This document shows, in pieces, positions 23,751 through 31,706 of a DNA stretch of 64,000 nucleotides (position 1 is its first letter; each line of letters opens with the position of its first letter). Both the position numbers and the translations under genes were made by a program. The DNA comes from Myxococcota bacterium. Lineage in GTDB: Bacteria > Myxococcota_A > UBA796. The DNA lies in the NCBI GenBank assembly GCA_029251165.1, contig JAQXDW010000131.1, positions 24,388 through 88,387 of the forward strand, given 5' to 3'. Below the pieces are notes generated by a model, which searched no databases, was not told the origin of the DNA, and saw only the letters and a list, made by a program, of their open reading frames with translations.

Positions 23751-24392
23751 CTACTCCGGCGGCTGAACGGTCAGGGAGAGCGCGATCCCGGTCTGCGCGG
23801 CACCACCAGCCACCGGGTTTCCGCCGTACCAGCCAACCGGCTCGTTGTGATCGGGCTTGCCGTCCTGGTTGTCGTCTGCGTATCCGCCGACCCAGAGCTG
23901 ACCGATGCTCGCGGAGACCGACACCGACCAGGCTCCAGGCTCCGCCAGACGCGCCACGCCGACCACCGACGGACGCGGACCATCGAGGTCGCGCTGGTCG
24001 CCATCGAAGACATCCACTCGGATCGGTGCGCCAGACCAGTCCGCGAGCGCGATGGTGCCCGACAGGGTGATCGTCGGTCCGTTGTCTCCCAGCGGCTGAC
24101 CAGGTGGCGGCTCATCAGGAACCCCCGGTGGCGGCTCATCAGGAACTCCAGGGCCATCCGGAGCGGCGGTGCCAGGCAGCCCACCCGGTGCGACTCCTGG
24201 CTCCCCCGGCGCACCAGCAGCCCTCCCCGGAGAGCCGCCCGGCGGTGGTGGCTGACCTGGACCAGATGGGCTCGCAGAGCTGCTCTGAGCAGCCAGTTCT
24301 GCGGCGCGCTGCTCGATGGGATCTTCACCACAGCCCGTCGCGGCAGCTACCATGATCAGGCACGTGATCAAACCACGGTTATAGGATCCCAT
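23751..24392 (-). CDS. Lipoprotein with Pro/Gly-rich stalk
   Basis: 213 residues from ATG 24392. G-L-I-T-C-L-I-M-V-A-A-A-T-G-C is the signal and lipobox. Residues about 45-105 are a proline- and glycine-rich low-complexity stalk, including a doubled P-D-E-P-P-P-G-V unit and collagen-like Gly-x-Pro runs. The C-terminal ~110 residues form a beta-rich domain (T-I-T-L-S-G-T-I-A-L-A-D-W, V-D-V-F-D-G-D) ending in a D-D-N-Q-D-G-K-P-D-H-N-E-P-V-G-W calcium-like loop. Its start codon overlaps that of the divergent methyltransferase gene, an unusual arrangement. The function is unknown. Confidence 0.6.
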   Translation of the reverse strand: MGSYNRGLITCLIMVAAATGCGEDPIEQRAAELAAQSSSASPSGPGQPPPPGGSPGRAAGAPGEPGVAPGGLPGTAAPDGPGVPDEPPPGVPDEPPPGQPLGDNGPTITLSGTIALADWSGAPIRVDVFDGDQRDLDGPRPSVVGVARLAEPGAWSVSVSASIGQLWVGGYADDNQDGKPDHNEPVGWYGGNPVAGGAAQTGIALSLTVQPPE

Positions 24393-24942
24393 GAACCCGG
24401 TGATGAACATCCTGCAGGCTGGCATGCGGTCGCCCATCCTCTCGATGGTTGCAAAGGTATACATCCCGACTCTCTTTCCGCTGACGTTTCTGATCGCGCT
24501 GACCGCGACGTGGCTGGATGCCCTGCTGGGCTTTGGTGATGGCTTCTTACCCACTAGCCTGAATCTTCCTATTGCCGCTGTCAGCTTTATATTGGGCGCA
24601 GTCTTGTGGCTGTGGACTTACGAGCAACTGACACGCCTCGGTGAGGGCTCGCCCTCTCCCACCGCCGGCCGAACACAGAAGCTTGTCATTATTGGGATCT
24701 ACGCCCACTCTCGAAACCCGTCTCTGTTCGGCAAGCTCCTCGGTGTGCTTGCCGTCGGGTTCGCCTTGAATTCCATCTCTTTCTGCTTCATCCTGGTACC
24801 CATGCTCCTGACCATCTCGCTCGCCGAGAAGGTTGTGCGACAGGAACCCCAGCTCGTCGATGTCTTCGGCGAGGACTACGAACAGTACCGCAAGGATGTT
24901 CCGCTCTTTATTCCCTGGAAGCTGCTCTTTCGACGCAAATAA
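24391..24942 (+). CDS. Isoprenylcysteine-carboxyl-methyltransferase-like (PEMT/ICMT) membrane protein
   Basis: 183 residues with about four membrane segments (about 22-48, 58-74, 105-130). The C-terminal signature G-I-Y-A-H-S-R-N-P-S-L-F-G followed by F-G-E-D-Y-E-Q-Y-R-K-D-V-P-L-F-I-P-W matches the ICMT/PEMT methyltransferase fold, with Asn-Pro in place of the more usual His-Pro. Such enzymes methylate lipids or small hydrophobic acceptors at the membrane using SAM. Later starts at 24403 or 24424 would relieve the overlap with the divergent gene. It lies 62 bases before a B12-radical-SAM gene, likely in the same operon. Confidence 0.7.
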   Translation: MNPVMNILQAGMRSPILSMVAKVYIPTLFPLTFLIALTATWLDALLGFGDGFLPTSLNLPIAAVSFILGAVLWLWTYEQLTRLGEGSPSPTAGRTQKLVIIGIYAHSRNPSLFGKLLGVLAVGFALNSISFCFILVPMLLTISLAEKVVRQEPQLVDVFGEDYEQYRKDVPLFIPWKLLFRRK

Positions 24943-25004
24943 GTCCTCTTACAGGGCGCGCAGAGCACAGCTGTAGACATACTGGTCAAGACACGGAGGA
25001 ATCC

Positions 25005-26456
25005 ATGGACATCACCCTGATCAACCCCCCCGAGAAGCTCAGGGTATGGGCGGGTATTCCCAAGGCGCATGCCCACGGCGTGTACTGCTTCCCGCCGCTG
25101 GGCCTGATGTACATTCAGGCTGCCATCGAGAAGCGCTCTCACTACAAGGCTGAGATCGTCGATCCGGTCGTCGATGACCTCGACTACCCCGACTTCGAGA
25201 AGATGCTCAAGCGGTATCCGCTCGATCTGGTTGGAATCAGCACCTACACGCACTCGCTGCCTGACGTGCAGATGACCATGAACCTGGTCCGCAAGATCAA
25301 CCCCAACGCTACGATCGTACTCGGCGGGCCGCACTGCGCGATGTTCCCCGAGTACGCCATCCAGCTCGACACCGCCGATGCGATCATCACCGGAGACGGC
25401 GAGGATGCCTTCCTCGAGATGGTCAAGCGCTTCGATGCGGGCAACCGTGACTTCTCCGGCATCGCCGGGGTCTGGTGGAAGAGCGACGGCCAGGTCATCA
25501 AGAACACCGAGCGGGTCTCCACCAAGAACCTCTCCGCCTACCCCTGGCCCGATCGCCGCCGCTCCCGGTACAAGGACTACTACCTGCCGGGCACCAAGCA
25601 GCCGATGGTCACCACCGCCATCACCAGCCGCGGCTGTCCGCACTCCTGTCCGTTCTGCCTCACCTACAAGAAGCAGTACCGCATCCGGGACATCGAAGAC
25701 ATCCTCGACGAGATGGAGGACTGCGTCTCGCTGGGCATCACCGAGACCCACTTCATCGACGACCTGTTCACCCCGAACAGCCAGTGGGTCCTCAAGTTCT
25801 GTGACGCCATTGAGCGCCGCGGTCTGAAGTTCAGCTGGGGCTACAAGACCACCATCGCAGGCACCACGCGCGAGCAGATCCGTCGCTGTCGGGAGACCGG
25901 CTGCACCAAGATCCACTTCGGAGTGGAGTCTGCCAACAACGAAGGTCTGGACTCCTGGGGCAAGCACTGCGACACCGACGACGTCCACCGCGTCTTCAAG
26001 TGGTGTCGTGAGGAAGGCGTGCGAAGCGTGGCGTACATCATGCTTGCCGGCCCCCACGAGCACACTCTGGAGGATGCGGTCAAGAACATCGACGAGATGA
26101 TCAAGCTCGACGCCGAGTACGCCGTGTTTGCAGTGTTCTCGCCCTACCCAGGCACCGACTCCTTCGCCGATGGCGCCAAGATGGGCCTCTACCCTGCAGA
26201 CTGCTGGGATCGCATGATGAAGGATCCGCTGTGCGGGGTCGAGGTTCCGGTCTGCTGGGAGGAGCACCTCAACAAGGCAGAAATCCTGGAGCTGCTCAAG
26301 ATCGCACACCGTAAGTTCTACATGCGCCCCAGGTTCGTCGCCCGCCAGATCCTCAATCTGGAGACCGGCGCCGAGTTCAAGCGGCTCACCAAGGCTGCCA
26401 TGTCGCTGGCAAAGCTGGAGCTGCTCAAGGCCAACAGCAGGACCGCGCCCGTCTAA
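25005..26456 (+). CDS. B12-binding-domain radical SAM protein
   Basis: 483 residues from an ATG with a strong GGAGG site. Residues about 1-140 form a cobalamin-binding Rossmann-like domain (L-I-N-P-P-E-K start, D-L-V-G-I-S-T-Y-T-H, V-L-G-G-P-H). Residues about 195-400 carry the radical SAM core, with S-R-G-C-P-H-S-C-P-F-C (C-x3-C-x2-C for the iron-sulfur cluster). F-I-D-D-L-F-T and K-I-H-F-G-V-E-S-A-N follow. The domain order is that of BchE/HpnJ-type enzymes, which methylate or rearrange unreactive carbons in lipids, tetrapyrroles or antibiotics. The neighbouring membrane methyltransferase suggests a lipid-type substrate. A clear terminator follows. Confidence 0.88.
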   Translation: MDITLINPPEKLRVWAGIPKAHAHGVYCFPPLGLMYIQAAIEKRSHYKAEIVDPVVDDLDYPDFEKMLKRYPLDLVGISTYTHSLPDVQMTMNLVRKINPNATIVLGGPHCAMFPEYAIQLDTADAIITGDGEDAFLEMVKRFDAGNRDFSGIAGVWWKSDGQVIKNTERVSTKNLSAYPWPDRRRSRYKDYYLPGTKQPMVTTAITSRGCPHSCPFCLTYKKQYRIRDIEDILDEMEDCVSLGITETHFIDDLFTPNSQWVLKFCDAIERRGLKFSWGYKTTIAGTTREQIRRCRETGCTKIHFGVESANNEGLDSWGKHCDTDDVHRVFKWCREEGVRSVAYIMLAGPHEHTLEDAVKNIDEMIKLDAEYAVFAVFSPYPGTDSFADGAKMGLYPADCWDRMMKDPLCGVEVPVCWEEHLNKAEILELLKIAHRKFYMRPRFVARQILNLETGAEFKRLTKAAMSLAKLELLKANSRTAPV

Positions 26457-26484
26457 GGGAAGGTCAGACTGTCTGCTCAGAAGG

Positions 26485-26509
26485 CCCGCCACATGGCGGG
26501 TCTTTTTTG
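26485..26509 (+). terminator. Intrinsic terminator after the radical SAM gene
   Basis: CCCGCC (26485-26490), loop ACAT, GGCGGG (26495-26500), then TCTTTTTTG. A short GC stem directly followed by a T run, 28 bases after the stop codon. Confidence 0.85.
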
Positions 26510-26529
26510 TTGGCGATAGAGCCATCCAG

Positions 26530-26799
26530 ATGACCATCTTCCGATCCATCCTCGCATTTGTCCTGATCTCCGCCACCGCCAAGGCCGAGAACACCGACTG
26601 GATCGTGCGAACGGCACGCATGGAGGGCGCCGCAGCGAACATCGAGGAGACTGCTGCAGCGCTGGAAGAGACCGCCGCCCGGATCGTGGCCGCGAAGCGA
26701 CTCCACGCCATGGCGGAGCTGGTCTCCGATGCTGACGAGCTGAACCGACGGGTGCTCGCGGCCGGCTTGGCAGCTGAGGTCCTCGACAAGACCCGATAG
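26530..26799 (+). CDS. Small secreted helical protein
   Basis: 89 residues. F-R-S-I-L-A-F-V-L-I-S-A-T-A-K-A-E is a signal peptide with an A-K-A cleavage site at about residue 19. The mature part is an Ala- and Glu-rich amphipathic helix (E-E-T-A-A-A-L-E-E-T-A-A-R-I) with no cysteines. No family was recognised. It follows the terminator closely, so a promoter must lie in the 20 bases between or transcription reads through. The TAG stop is the start of an 18-bp tandem duplication. Confidence 0.5.
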   Translation: MTIFRSILAFVLISATAKAENTDWIVRTARMEGAAANIEETAAALEETAARIVAAKRLHAMAELVSDADELNRRVLAAGLAAEVLDKTR

Positions 26800-26831
26800 T
26801 CCTCACCCAACCAATAGTCCTCACCCAACCA
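26796..26831 (+). repeat. Exact 18-bp tandem duplication spanning a stop codon
   Basis: ATAGTCCTCACCCAACCA (26796-26813) is repeated exactly at 26814-26831. The first copy contains the stop codon of the small secreted-protein gene. Confidence 0.85.
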
Positions 26832-26990
26832 GAGGCGGTCAGAGCTTGCTTTGAACGGGGAAACCCTATGAGGAACCCTGTGGACATCTCCGTAACAATT
26901 TGCTATGTCAATACAAGTGTGCGGTCCTATCTCAAGGATTCTCCTCAGCACGCATCCTCGCCCATGCCAGCCTTTCCTCCGGGTTCCCAC

Positions 26991-27917
26991 ATGTCCAATG
27001 GCCTCGCATTTACTGAACATCCCCGTTCTACCGGCGAAATTGGTGCTACAGAGCAGATCGCACAGATCCTTCAGAGCTCAGGCCTCGATGCGCCAGCAAC
27101 GCTCTACGATGAGTCGCTGGCCTATGCACAGGAGGGCAAGCTCGCTGCCGCAACCGAGCGTCTCCGCATGCTGCTCTGCCTGGACCCCACCGACACCGAC
27201 GCTTCGATGCTGCTCGGCAAGGTCCTCGCGACCCGCAACCAGTGGCAGGAAGCGCTGGCTTACATCGACTCGGCCATCAACAACGGAGCCGTGGCTGAGC
27301 CTGGACTCCGTGATCACGTGGAGACCAATTTGCGACGTCAGGTTGAAGCCGATGAGCAGCGTCGTGCACGGGTAACGGCACGAGAGCAGGGTGAGATCCT
27401 CACCCTCCGCAGCGAGGCCAAGCGTCTCCGCAGCGACAATGCAGCCCTCGATGCCCAGGTCGATGACCTCCAGAAGCGCATCCGCATCTGGAGCAGCGTC
27501 ACCGCGCTGATCGCTGGAAGTGCCAGCGCCCTGCTGATTGCCGCGCTGCTGTTTGGCGGAGGCGGCTCAGAGTCCACCGAGCCCGTCGCGGCTGAAGCGA
27601 CCACCATCGCGCAGCCCACGCCCAGCGTGGTCACCGCTCCCGCAGCCGTCACGCCCGCAGCCGTCGCGCCCGCAGCCGTCGCGCCCGAGCCCGAGCCGCT
27701 CAACACTGCTCCAGTGGCCTCCGATCCCAACGCCTCTGGCCAAGAGTTCCCAGCAACGCACACCGTCAAGCGTGGCGACACCCTCGGCCAGATCTCGATG
27801 CGCTACTATGGCAAGGCCAGCCTGTACAGCCACATCAAGCAGGCCAACGACATGACCAGTGAGGACCTCCAGCTTGGTCAGAAGCTGCTCATTCCAGAGC
27901 CGCCCGAAGACGACTGA
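26991..27917 (+). CDS. Single-membrane-span protein with TPR-like head and C-terminal LysM domain
   Basis: 308 residues from ATG 26991; the frame is open to 26868, with other ATGs at 26868 and 26964, and no ribosome site decides between them. In order: a helical TPR-like region (about 35-110, G-K-L-A-A-A-T-E-R-L-R-M-L-L), a coiled coil (about 115-160), one membrane helix (about 163-185), an Ala/Pro-rich linker with three A-A-V-x-P units encoded by 15-bp repeats (27642-27686), and a LysM domain (H-T-V-K-R-G-D-T-L-G-Q-I ... L-Q-L-G-Q-K-L-L-I-P). LysM binds peptidoglycan, so the protein would link a cytoplasmic TPR head to the cell wall. Confidence 0.75.
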   Translation: MSNGLAFTEHPRSTGEIGATEQIAQILQSSGLDAPATLYDESLAYAQEGKLAAATERLRMLLCLDPTDTDASMLLGKVLATRNQWQEALAYIDSAINNGAVAEPGLRDHVETNLRRQVEADEQRRARVTAREQGEILTLRSEAKRLRSDNAALDAQVDDLQKRIRIWSSVTALIAGSASALLIAALLFGGGGSESTEPVAAEATTIAQPTPSVVTAPAAVTPAAVAPAAVAPEPEPLNTAPVASDPNASGQEFPATHTVKRGDTLGQISMRYYGKASLYSHIKQANDMTSEDLQLGQKLLIPEPPEDD

Positions 27918-27950
27918 GCGCAAGCACTCGCGCACGGCGGACTCTACCGA

Positions 27951-27972
27951 ACGCTCCCTCCAGAGGGAGCGT
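27951..27972. terminator. Bidirectional terminator-like hairpin
   Basis: ACGCTCCCT (27951-27959) and AGGGAGCGT (27964-27972) make a perfect 9-bp stem with a CCAG loop between the convergent LysM and TPR genes. Only a weak T-rich stretch follows on the plus strand. Confidence 0.6.
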
Positions 27973-28002
27973 GCTGCGTTTCAGTGGCCAGCGGCGTGCG
28001 GG

Positions 28003-29250
28003 TCAGCCCTCGGAGGCTTCTTTTGCCCGTCGTGTCTCGATGCGCTCCAGCTTCGCCTTGGCCCGCTTCAGCTTGTTCGCGCGCCAGGCAGCCTTATATG
28101 CCACCTCAGCCTCATCCCAGTTCTTCTGCTTGTAGTAGACGTTCCCCTTGTAATACAGAGAGTACGCTCGCTGGTAATCTGAGAGGTTGAAGGCCAGGTA
28201 TTTGTCGGCGTGGGCAATCGATGCGTCGAACTTTCCCCAGCGGAGATAGAGCCGCTGCATGTAGTAGTGGACCCGCTCGTTGTTGCCGTCGATGGCCAGA
28301 ACGCGCTTGTAGGTCGACTCGCTCTCGGCATACATCCGACGGTACATCTGGATGCGACCGAGCACCTGAAGGTTGACGATGTTGTTGGGATAGGCGCGAG
28401 ACAGGCTCGTCGCGAGGCCCAGCGCCCGGTTCATCTCCCCCTCTTCAATCCAGGTGTATGTCAGGGCGTGTCCAGCAGCGGGCCTCAGGAAGACCGACTC
28501 GCGCTGGGCGAGCTGCATCATCTCGATCCCCTTCTCGCGCTCATCCGAGAAGGTCGGGACGCCAGGGGTGTTTAGGGCGATCACGCTGCGCCAGTACAGC
28601 CAGAGGCCATCTCCGAGCTGAGCGTCGACAAACTGCGGGGCCATCTCTCCAGCCAACGCAACGTACTTCATCGCCTCCATGCCGCGATTGATCGCCGTGA
28701 CGAACTCTTCCTTGCGCATCTTGTGGATCGCATCGACCCCCAGCAGCGCACCGAGCAAGAAGGTCTCCCAGACCTCGTTGCCTGGAGAGAGCATCGCCTG
28801 CTCCATGGACTGACGTGCACGGTTGAACGTGGAGTTGTACTGAGCGTCGTACTTAAAATCGAAGTTCTCCAGCATCAGCGCCTGCCACACCAGGGCCTGC
28901 CCGACCGGACCGACGCCAGAGCCACGCCACCGGGTCTCGATGCCGGCGAAGGTGGCCCTGGACTTGGCATAGTCCCGCTCATAGAGCCCCTCCATCGCCT
29001 GCCAGCACTCCCACACGAATTCGACATCCATGTTGAGCATCTCCGCGCCCCGAGCAATCCGAGCCGGGTACTGACCGATCATTTCCTCCTCAGCGGAGGG
29101 CGTGATGGTGCCATCTTCACGGATATTGCCCCGCAGCGGGGGCGGCTTGCGGCCGGTGACCGAGTCCCCCTGAGGGACTGCAGGCTCCTCAGTGCTGTCC
29201 TCAGCGAAGGCTGGGGCTGAGAGGAGCAGGGCGAGGGCGAGGCGCATCAT
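28003..29250 (-). CDS. Secreted TPR-repeat protein
   Basis: 415 residues. R-L-A-L-A-L-L-L-S-A-P-A-F-A-E is a signal peptide cleaved near residue 16. An acidic/proline linker follows, and from about residue 70 the protein is all helical with TPR units, most clearly at about 290-385 (Y-K-R-V-L-A-I-D-G-N-N-E-R-V-H-Y-Y-M and A-Y-S-L-Y-Y-K-G-N-V-Y-Y-K-Q-K-N). The C-terminus is Lys/Arg rich. The ATG overlaps the gshB stop (ATGA), so the two genes are coupled, though no functional link between a periplasmic TPR scaffold and glutathione synthesis is known to me. Confidence 0.72.
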   Translation of the reverse strand: MMRLALALLLSAPAFAEDSTEEPAVPQGDSVTGRKPPPLRGNIREDGTITPSAEEEMIGQYPARIARGAEMLNMDVEFVWECWQAMEGLYERDYAKSRATFAGIETRWRGSGVGPVGQALVWQALMLENFDFKYDAQYNSTFNRARQSMEQAMLSPGNEVWETFLLGALLGVDAIHKMRKEEFVTAINRGMEAMKYVALAGEMAPQFVDAQLGDGLWLYWRSVIALNTPGVPTFSDEREKGIEMMQLAQRESVFLRPAAGHALTYTWIEEGEMNRALGLATSLSRAYPNNIVNLQVLGRIQMYRRMYAESESTYKRVLAIDGNNERVHYYMQRLYLRWGKFDASIAHADKYLAFNLSDYQRAYSLYYKGNVYYKQKNWDEAEVAYKAAWRANKLKRAKAKLERIETRRAKEASEG

Positions 29251-30194
29251 GAGGCGACTCCGTTGTTGAAGCGGTTGATCACAGCATCTGTCAGGGTGCG
29301 CTCCAGGCGCAGTCCCATCAGCCGGTTGATCTCCTGGATCCCGGTGGGGCTCGTGACGTTAATCTCGGTCAGGTAGTTCCCGATGATGTCGATTCCGACA
29401 AACAGCAGCCCCTCTGCCTTCAGCCGAGCAGACAGCGCATCACAGATCTCGCGATCCCGCTCGGTCAGGTCGAAGGCCTCTACGGTGGCACCGACGTGCA
29501 TGTTGCCGCGATGGTCACCAGGCTGGGGGACACGGGCCATCCAGCCGACCGGCTCGCCGTCGATCAGGATGATCCGCTTGTCACCCTGCGTGATCTCGGG
29601 GATGTAGCGCTGCACCAGGATGTACTGCTTCTCTTCTTCGGTGAGGATCTCGATCATCGAGCGGAGGTTTGCGTCTCTCGCATGACTCACCAAGACACCT
29701 CGGCCGCCGTTTCCATCCCACGGCTTGAGCACAACCTTCTCCCACTGCTCCGCCCATGCCTTCGCCCGGGCGATGTGTCGGGTGGCGAGAGTGGGGGGGC
29801 AGAGGTGTGGCCACTGCATCGCATACATCTTCTCGTTGGAATTGCGAATGGTCGCTGGGTCGTTGAGGACCATCGTGGTGTCTGGCACCAGATCCAGCAG
29901 GTAGGTCGAGAAGATGTAGTCCATGTCAAACGGGGGATCTTTGCGCATCCACACCACATCAAATTCTCCGAGGCAGACCTCCTCCGCCGGCTCAGGAACG
30001 AAGTGCGGAGCCTGCTGTGAGACCTCGACCGCGCTGATCTTTCCCCAGGTCGCGCCATCGACTGCGTAGAGGTCGCCCGGGGTGCAGAAGGAGACCGGCC
30101 AGCCGCGCCGGCGCGCCTCCAACATAAGCATGTAGGTAGAGTCTCCAGAGATGTGGATTCGCTCAAGGGGATCCATCACAAACAGGGTCTTCAA
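29247..30194 (-). CDS. gshB: Glutathione synthetase
   Basis: 315 residues from TTG 30194, chosen because GGAG lies five bases upstream and M-K-T-L-F-V-M-D-P-L-E-R-I aligns with the N-terminus of E. coli GshB (316 residues); the frame itself is open further. ATP-grasp features: V-V-L-K-P-W-D-G-N-G-G-R-G-V (glycine loop), Y-I-L-V-Q-R-Y-I-P, G-D-K-R-I-I-L-I-D-G-E-P-V, and Y-L-T-E-I-N-V-T-S-P-T-G (metal-binding Glu/Asn). It joins gamma-glutamylcysteine and glycine in the cytoplasm. The gene for the first step (gshA) is not in the window. Confidence 0.92.
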   Translation of the reverse strand: MKTLFVMDPLERIHISGDSTYMLMLEARRRGWPVSFCTPGDLYAVDGATWGKISAVEVSQQAPHFVPEPAEEVCLGEFDVVWMRKDPPFDMDYIFSTYLLDLVPDTTMVLNDPATIRNSNEKMYAMQWPHLCPPTLATRHIARAKAWAEQWEKVVLKPWDGNGGRGVLVSHARDANLRSMIEILTEEEKQYILVQRYIPEITQGDKRIILIDGEPVGWMARVPQPGDHRGNMHVGATVEAFDLTERDREICDALSARLKAEGLLFVGIDIIGNYLTEINVTSPTGIQEINRLMGLRLERTLTDAVINRFNNGVAS

Positions 30195-30374
30195 GGGGGC
30201 TCCGGTCGCAGCAGGGGTGACATTTCGAGGGTGGGATTCAGGGGATTGTATCCGACAGCTTTTTATCCGACCGGCTCCGCTCAAGAATTCGCTTCCGTCG
30301 TGGTCGTCCATCTTCGGAAGCTCGGAGGAGGAGCCATCTACAGTGCCCACCCGCCCTTCGAGAGCAGCCGTCGA

Positions 30375-31706
30375 TCACTTCCCGATGCAGAACTTCGAGA
30401 ACAGCCGATCCAGCACCGCCTCGCGAACATCCTCACCAGACAGCTCTGCGAGGCGCTCCAGGGCTGCAGTGACCTCTTCTGCAGCGATGGCTGGACCGAG
30501 GAGAGACGAGAGGGCACCAGCCGCCTGCTCCACATGCTCCGAGACTGATCGGAACAAGTCGTGCTGACGCTGGCTGAGCACCACCAGCTGCTCGCCTCCA
30601 GAGGCTCCCGCTGACAGCTGCGCACGGATCGCAGCCTTCAGCGAGCGCACGCCGTCACCGGTCGTGCTGCTGACGCACAGATCGACTGGAGGCGCATCGC
30701 GATGAGCCGGAAGGTCTGTGTGGGTGCCGATGCGGAGGCGGGGGAGGGCGGCCGTTCGCTCCAGCAGCTCCGGCCAGGCGGGATCAGGAGGCGCACTGAG
30801 CGGGGTGATCAGCAACAGCAGATCGGCCTCAGCGGTCATGGCTCGACCCAGCGCAATTCCTGCGGCTTCGATGGGATCGTCGGTGCTGCTTCGCTCTCCA
30901 GCGGTGTCGAGGTAGCGAACCTCCAGCCCCTCCAGCAGCACGCTGCGCTCGACGACATCTCGGGTGGTGCCCGGTGTGGGGCTGACCAGCGCACGGGCGG
31001 TGCCGACGAGCTGGTTGAACAGGCTCGACTTTCCGGCGTTGACCGACCCAATCAGGGCGACGGTCGCACCCTGGATGCGGACCCTGCCCGCGCGCCAGGA
31101 CGAAGCCGCTGCAGCGGCACGCCCAGCGACCGCGTGGAGGCCATCGATCACTGCGCCATCGTCCTCGTATCCCAGCTCATCGCCGGGGTGGTCCAGGCGC
31201 GCCTCAAGCTCTGCGGCGAGGTCGAGCAGGGCCTCGGACAGCGACGCCGACAGCGCACCTGTCGCTCCGCTCATTCCAGCATGGGCCAGGGCCACTCCTG
31301 CCGGAGAGGTCGCCGCGATCAGCGCGCGCAGGGCCTCCGCACCGAGCAGTGTAGTGCGCCCGCTGAGCAGCGCCTGCCGGGTGAATTCTCCAGGACGAGC
31401 CATCCGCGCGCCCGACGCGATCAGCGCGGAGAGCAGCAGCTCGACGATCACCGGATTGCCGTGACAGGACAGCTCGACGACATCCTCGCCGGTGAAGCTT
31501 CTGGGGCCAGGCATCCAGACCACGAGGAGGGCATCGATCGGCCCATCTGGACCGATCGCAGTGCGCAGGCTGGCCCGCCGTGGGCGCCACGGGGGACCGC
31601 CCGGACAGACCATCGAGGCGATCGGCTTCGCCTCGGGTCCGCTCAGGCGGAGCATCGCCACCCCGCTCCGCCCCATCGGGGTGGCCAGGGCGACGATGGT
31701 TGACAC
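30375..31706 (-). CDS. mnmE: tRNA modification GTPase
   Basis: 443 residues from a GTG that overlaps the jag stop (TAGTG). The N-terminal folate-binding domain starts I-V-A-L-A-T-P-M-G-R-S-G and contains F-T-G-E-D-V-V-E-L-S-C-H-G. The GTPase domain (about 210-360) has G-S-V-N-A-G-K-S-S (G1, with the potassium-binding Asn), P-G-T-T-R-D and D-T-A-G. The G4 position reads G-T-H-T-D instead of the usual N-K-x-D. The C-terminus ends in the catalytic C-I-G-K. With MnmG it installs the wobble-uridine modification on tRNA. Last gene of the minus-strand origin cluster. Confidence 0.94.
   Translation of the reverse strand: MSTIVALATPMGRSGVAMLRLSGPEAKPIASMVCPGGPPWRPRRASLRTAIGPDGPIDALLVVWMPGPRSFTGEDVVELSCHGNPVIVELLLSALIASGARMARPGEFTRQALLSGRTTLLGAEALRALIAATSPAGVALAHAGMSGATGALSASLSEALLDLAAELEARLDHPGDELGYEDDGAVIDGLHAVAGRAAAAASSWRAGRVRIQGATVALIGSVNAGKSSLFNQLVGTARALVSPTPGTTRDVVERSVLLEGLEVRYLDTAGERSSTDDPIEAAGIALGRAMTAEADLLLLITPLSAPPDPAWPELLERTAALPRLRIGTHTDLPAHRDAPPVDLCVSSTTGDGVRSLKAAIRAQLSAGASGGEQLVVLSQRQHDLFRSVSEHVEQAAGALSSLLGPAIAAEEVTAALERLAELSGEDVREAVLDRLFSKFCIGK

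Noticed and set aside
24876..27020. 714-codon minus-strand open frame opposite the radical SAM gene
   Set aside because: Antisense shadow of a clearly identified enzyme; it runs through a terminator and has no family features.
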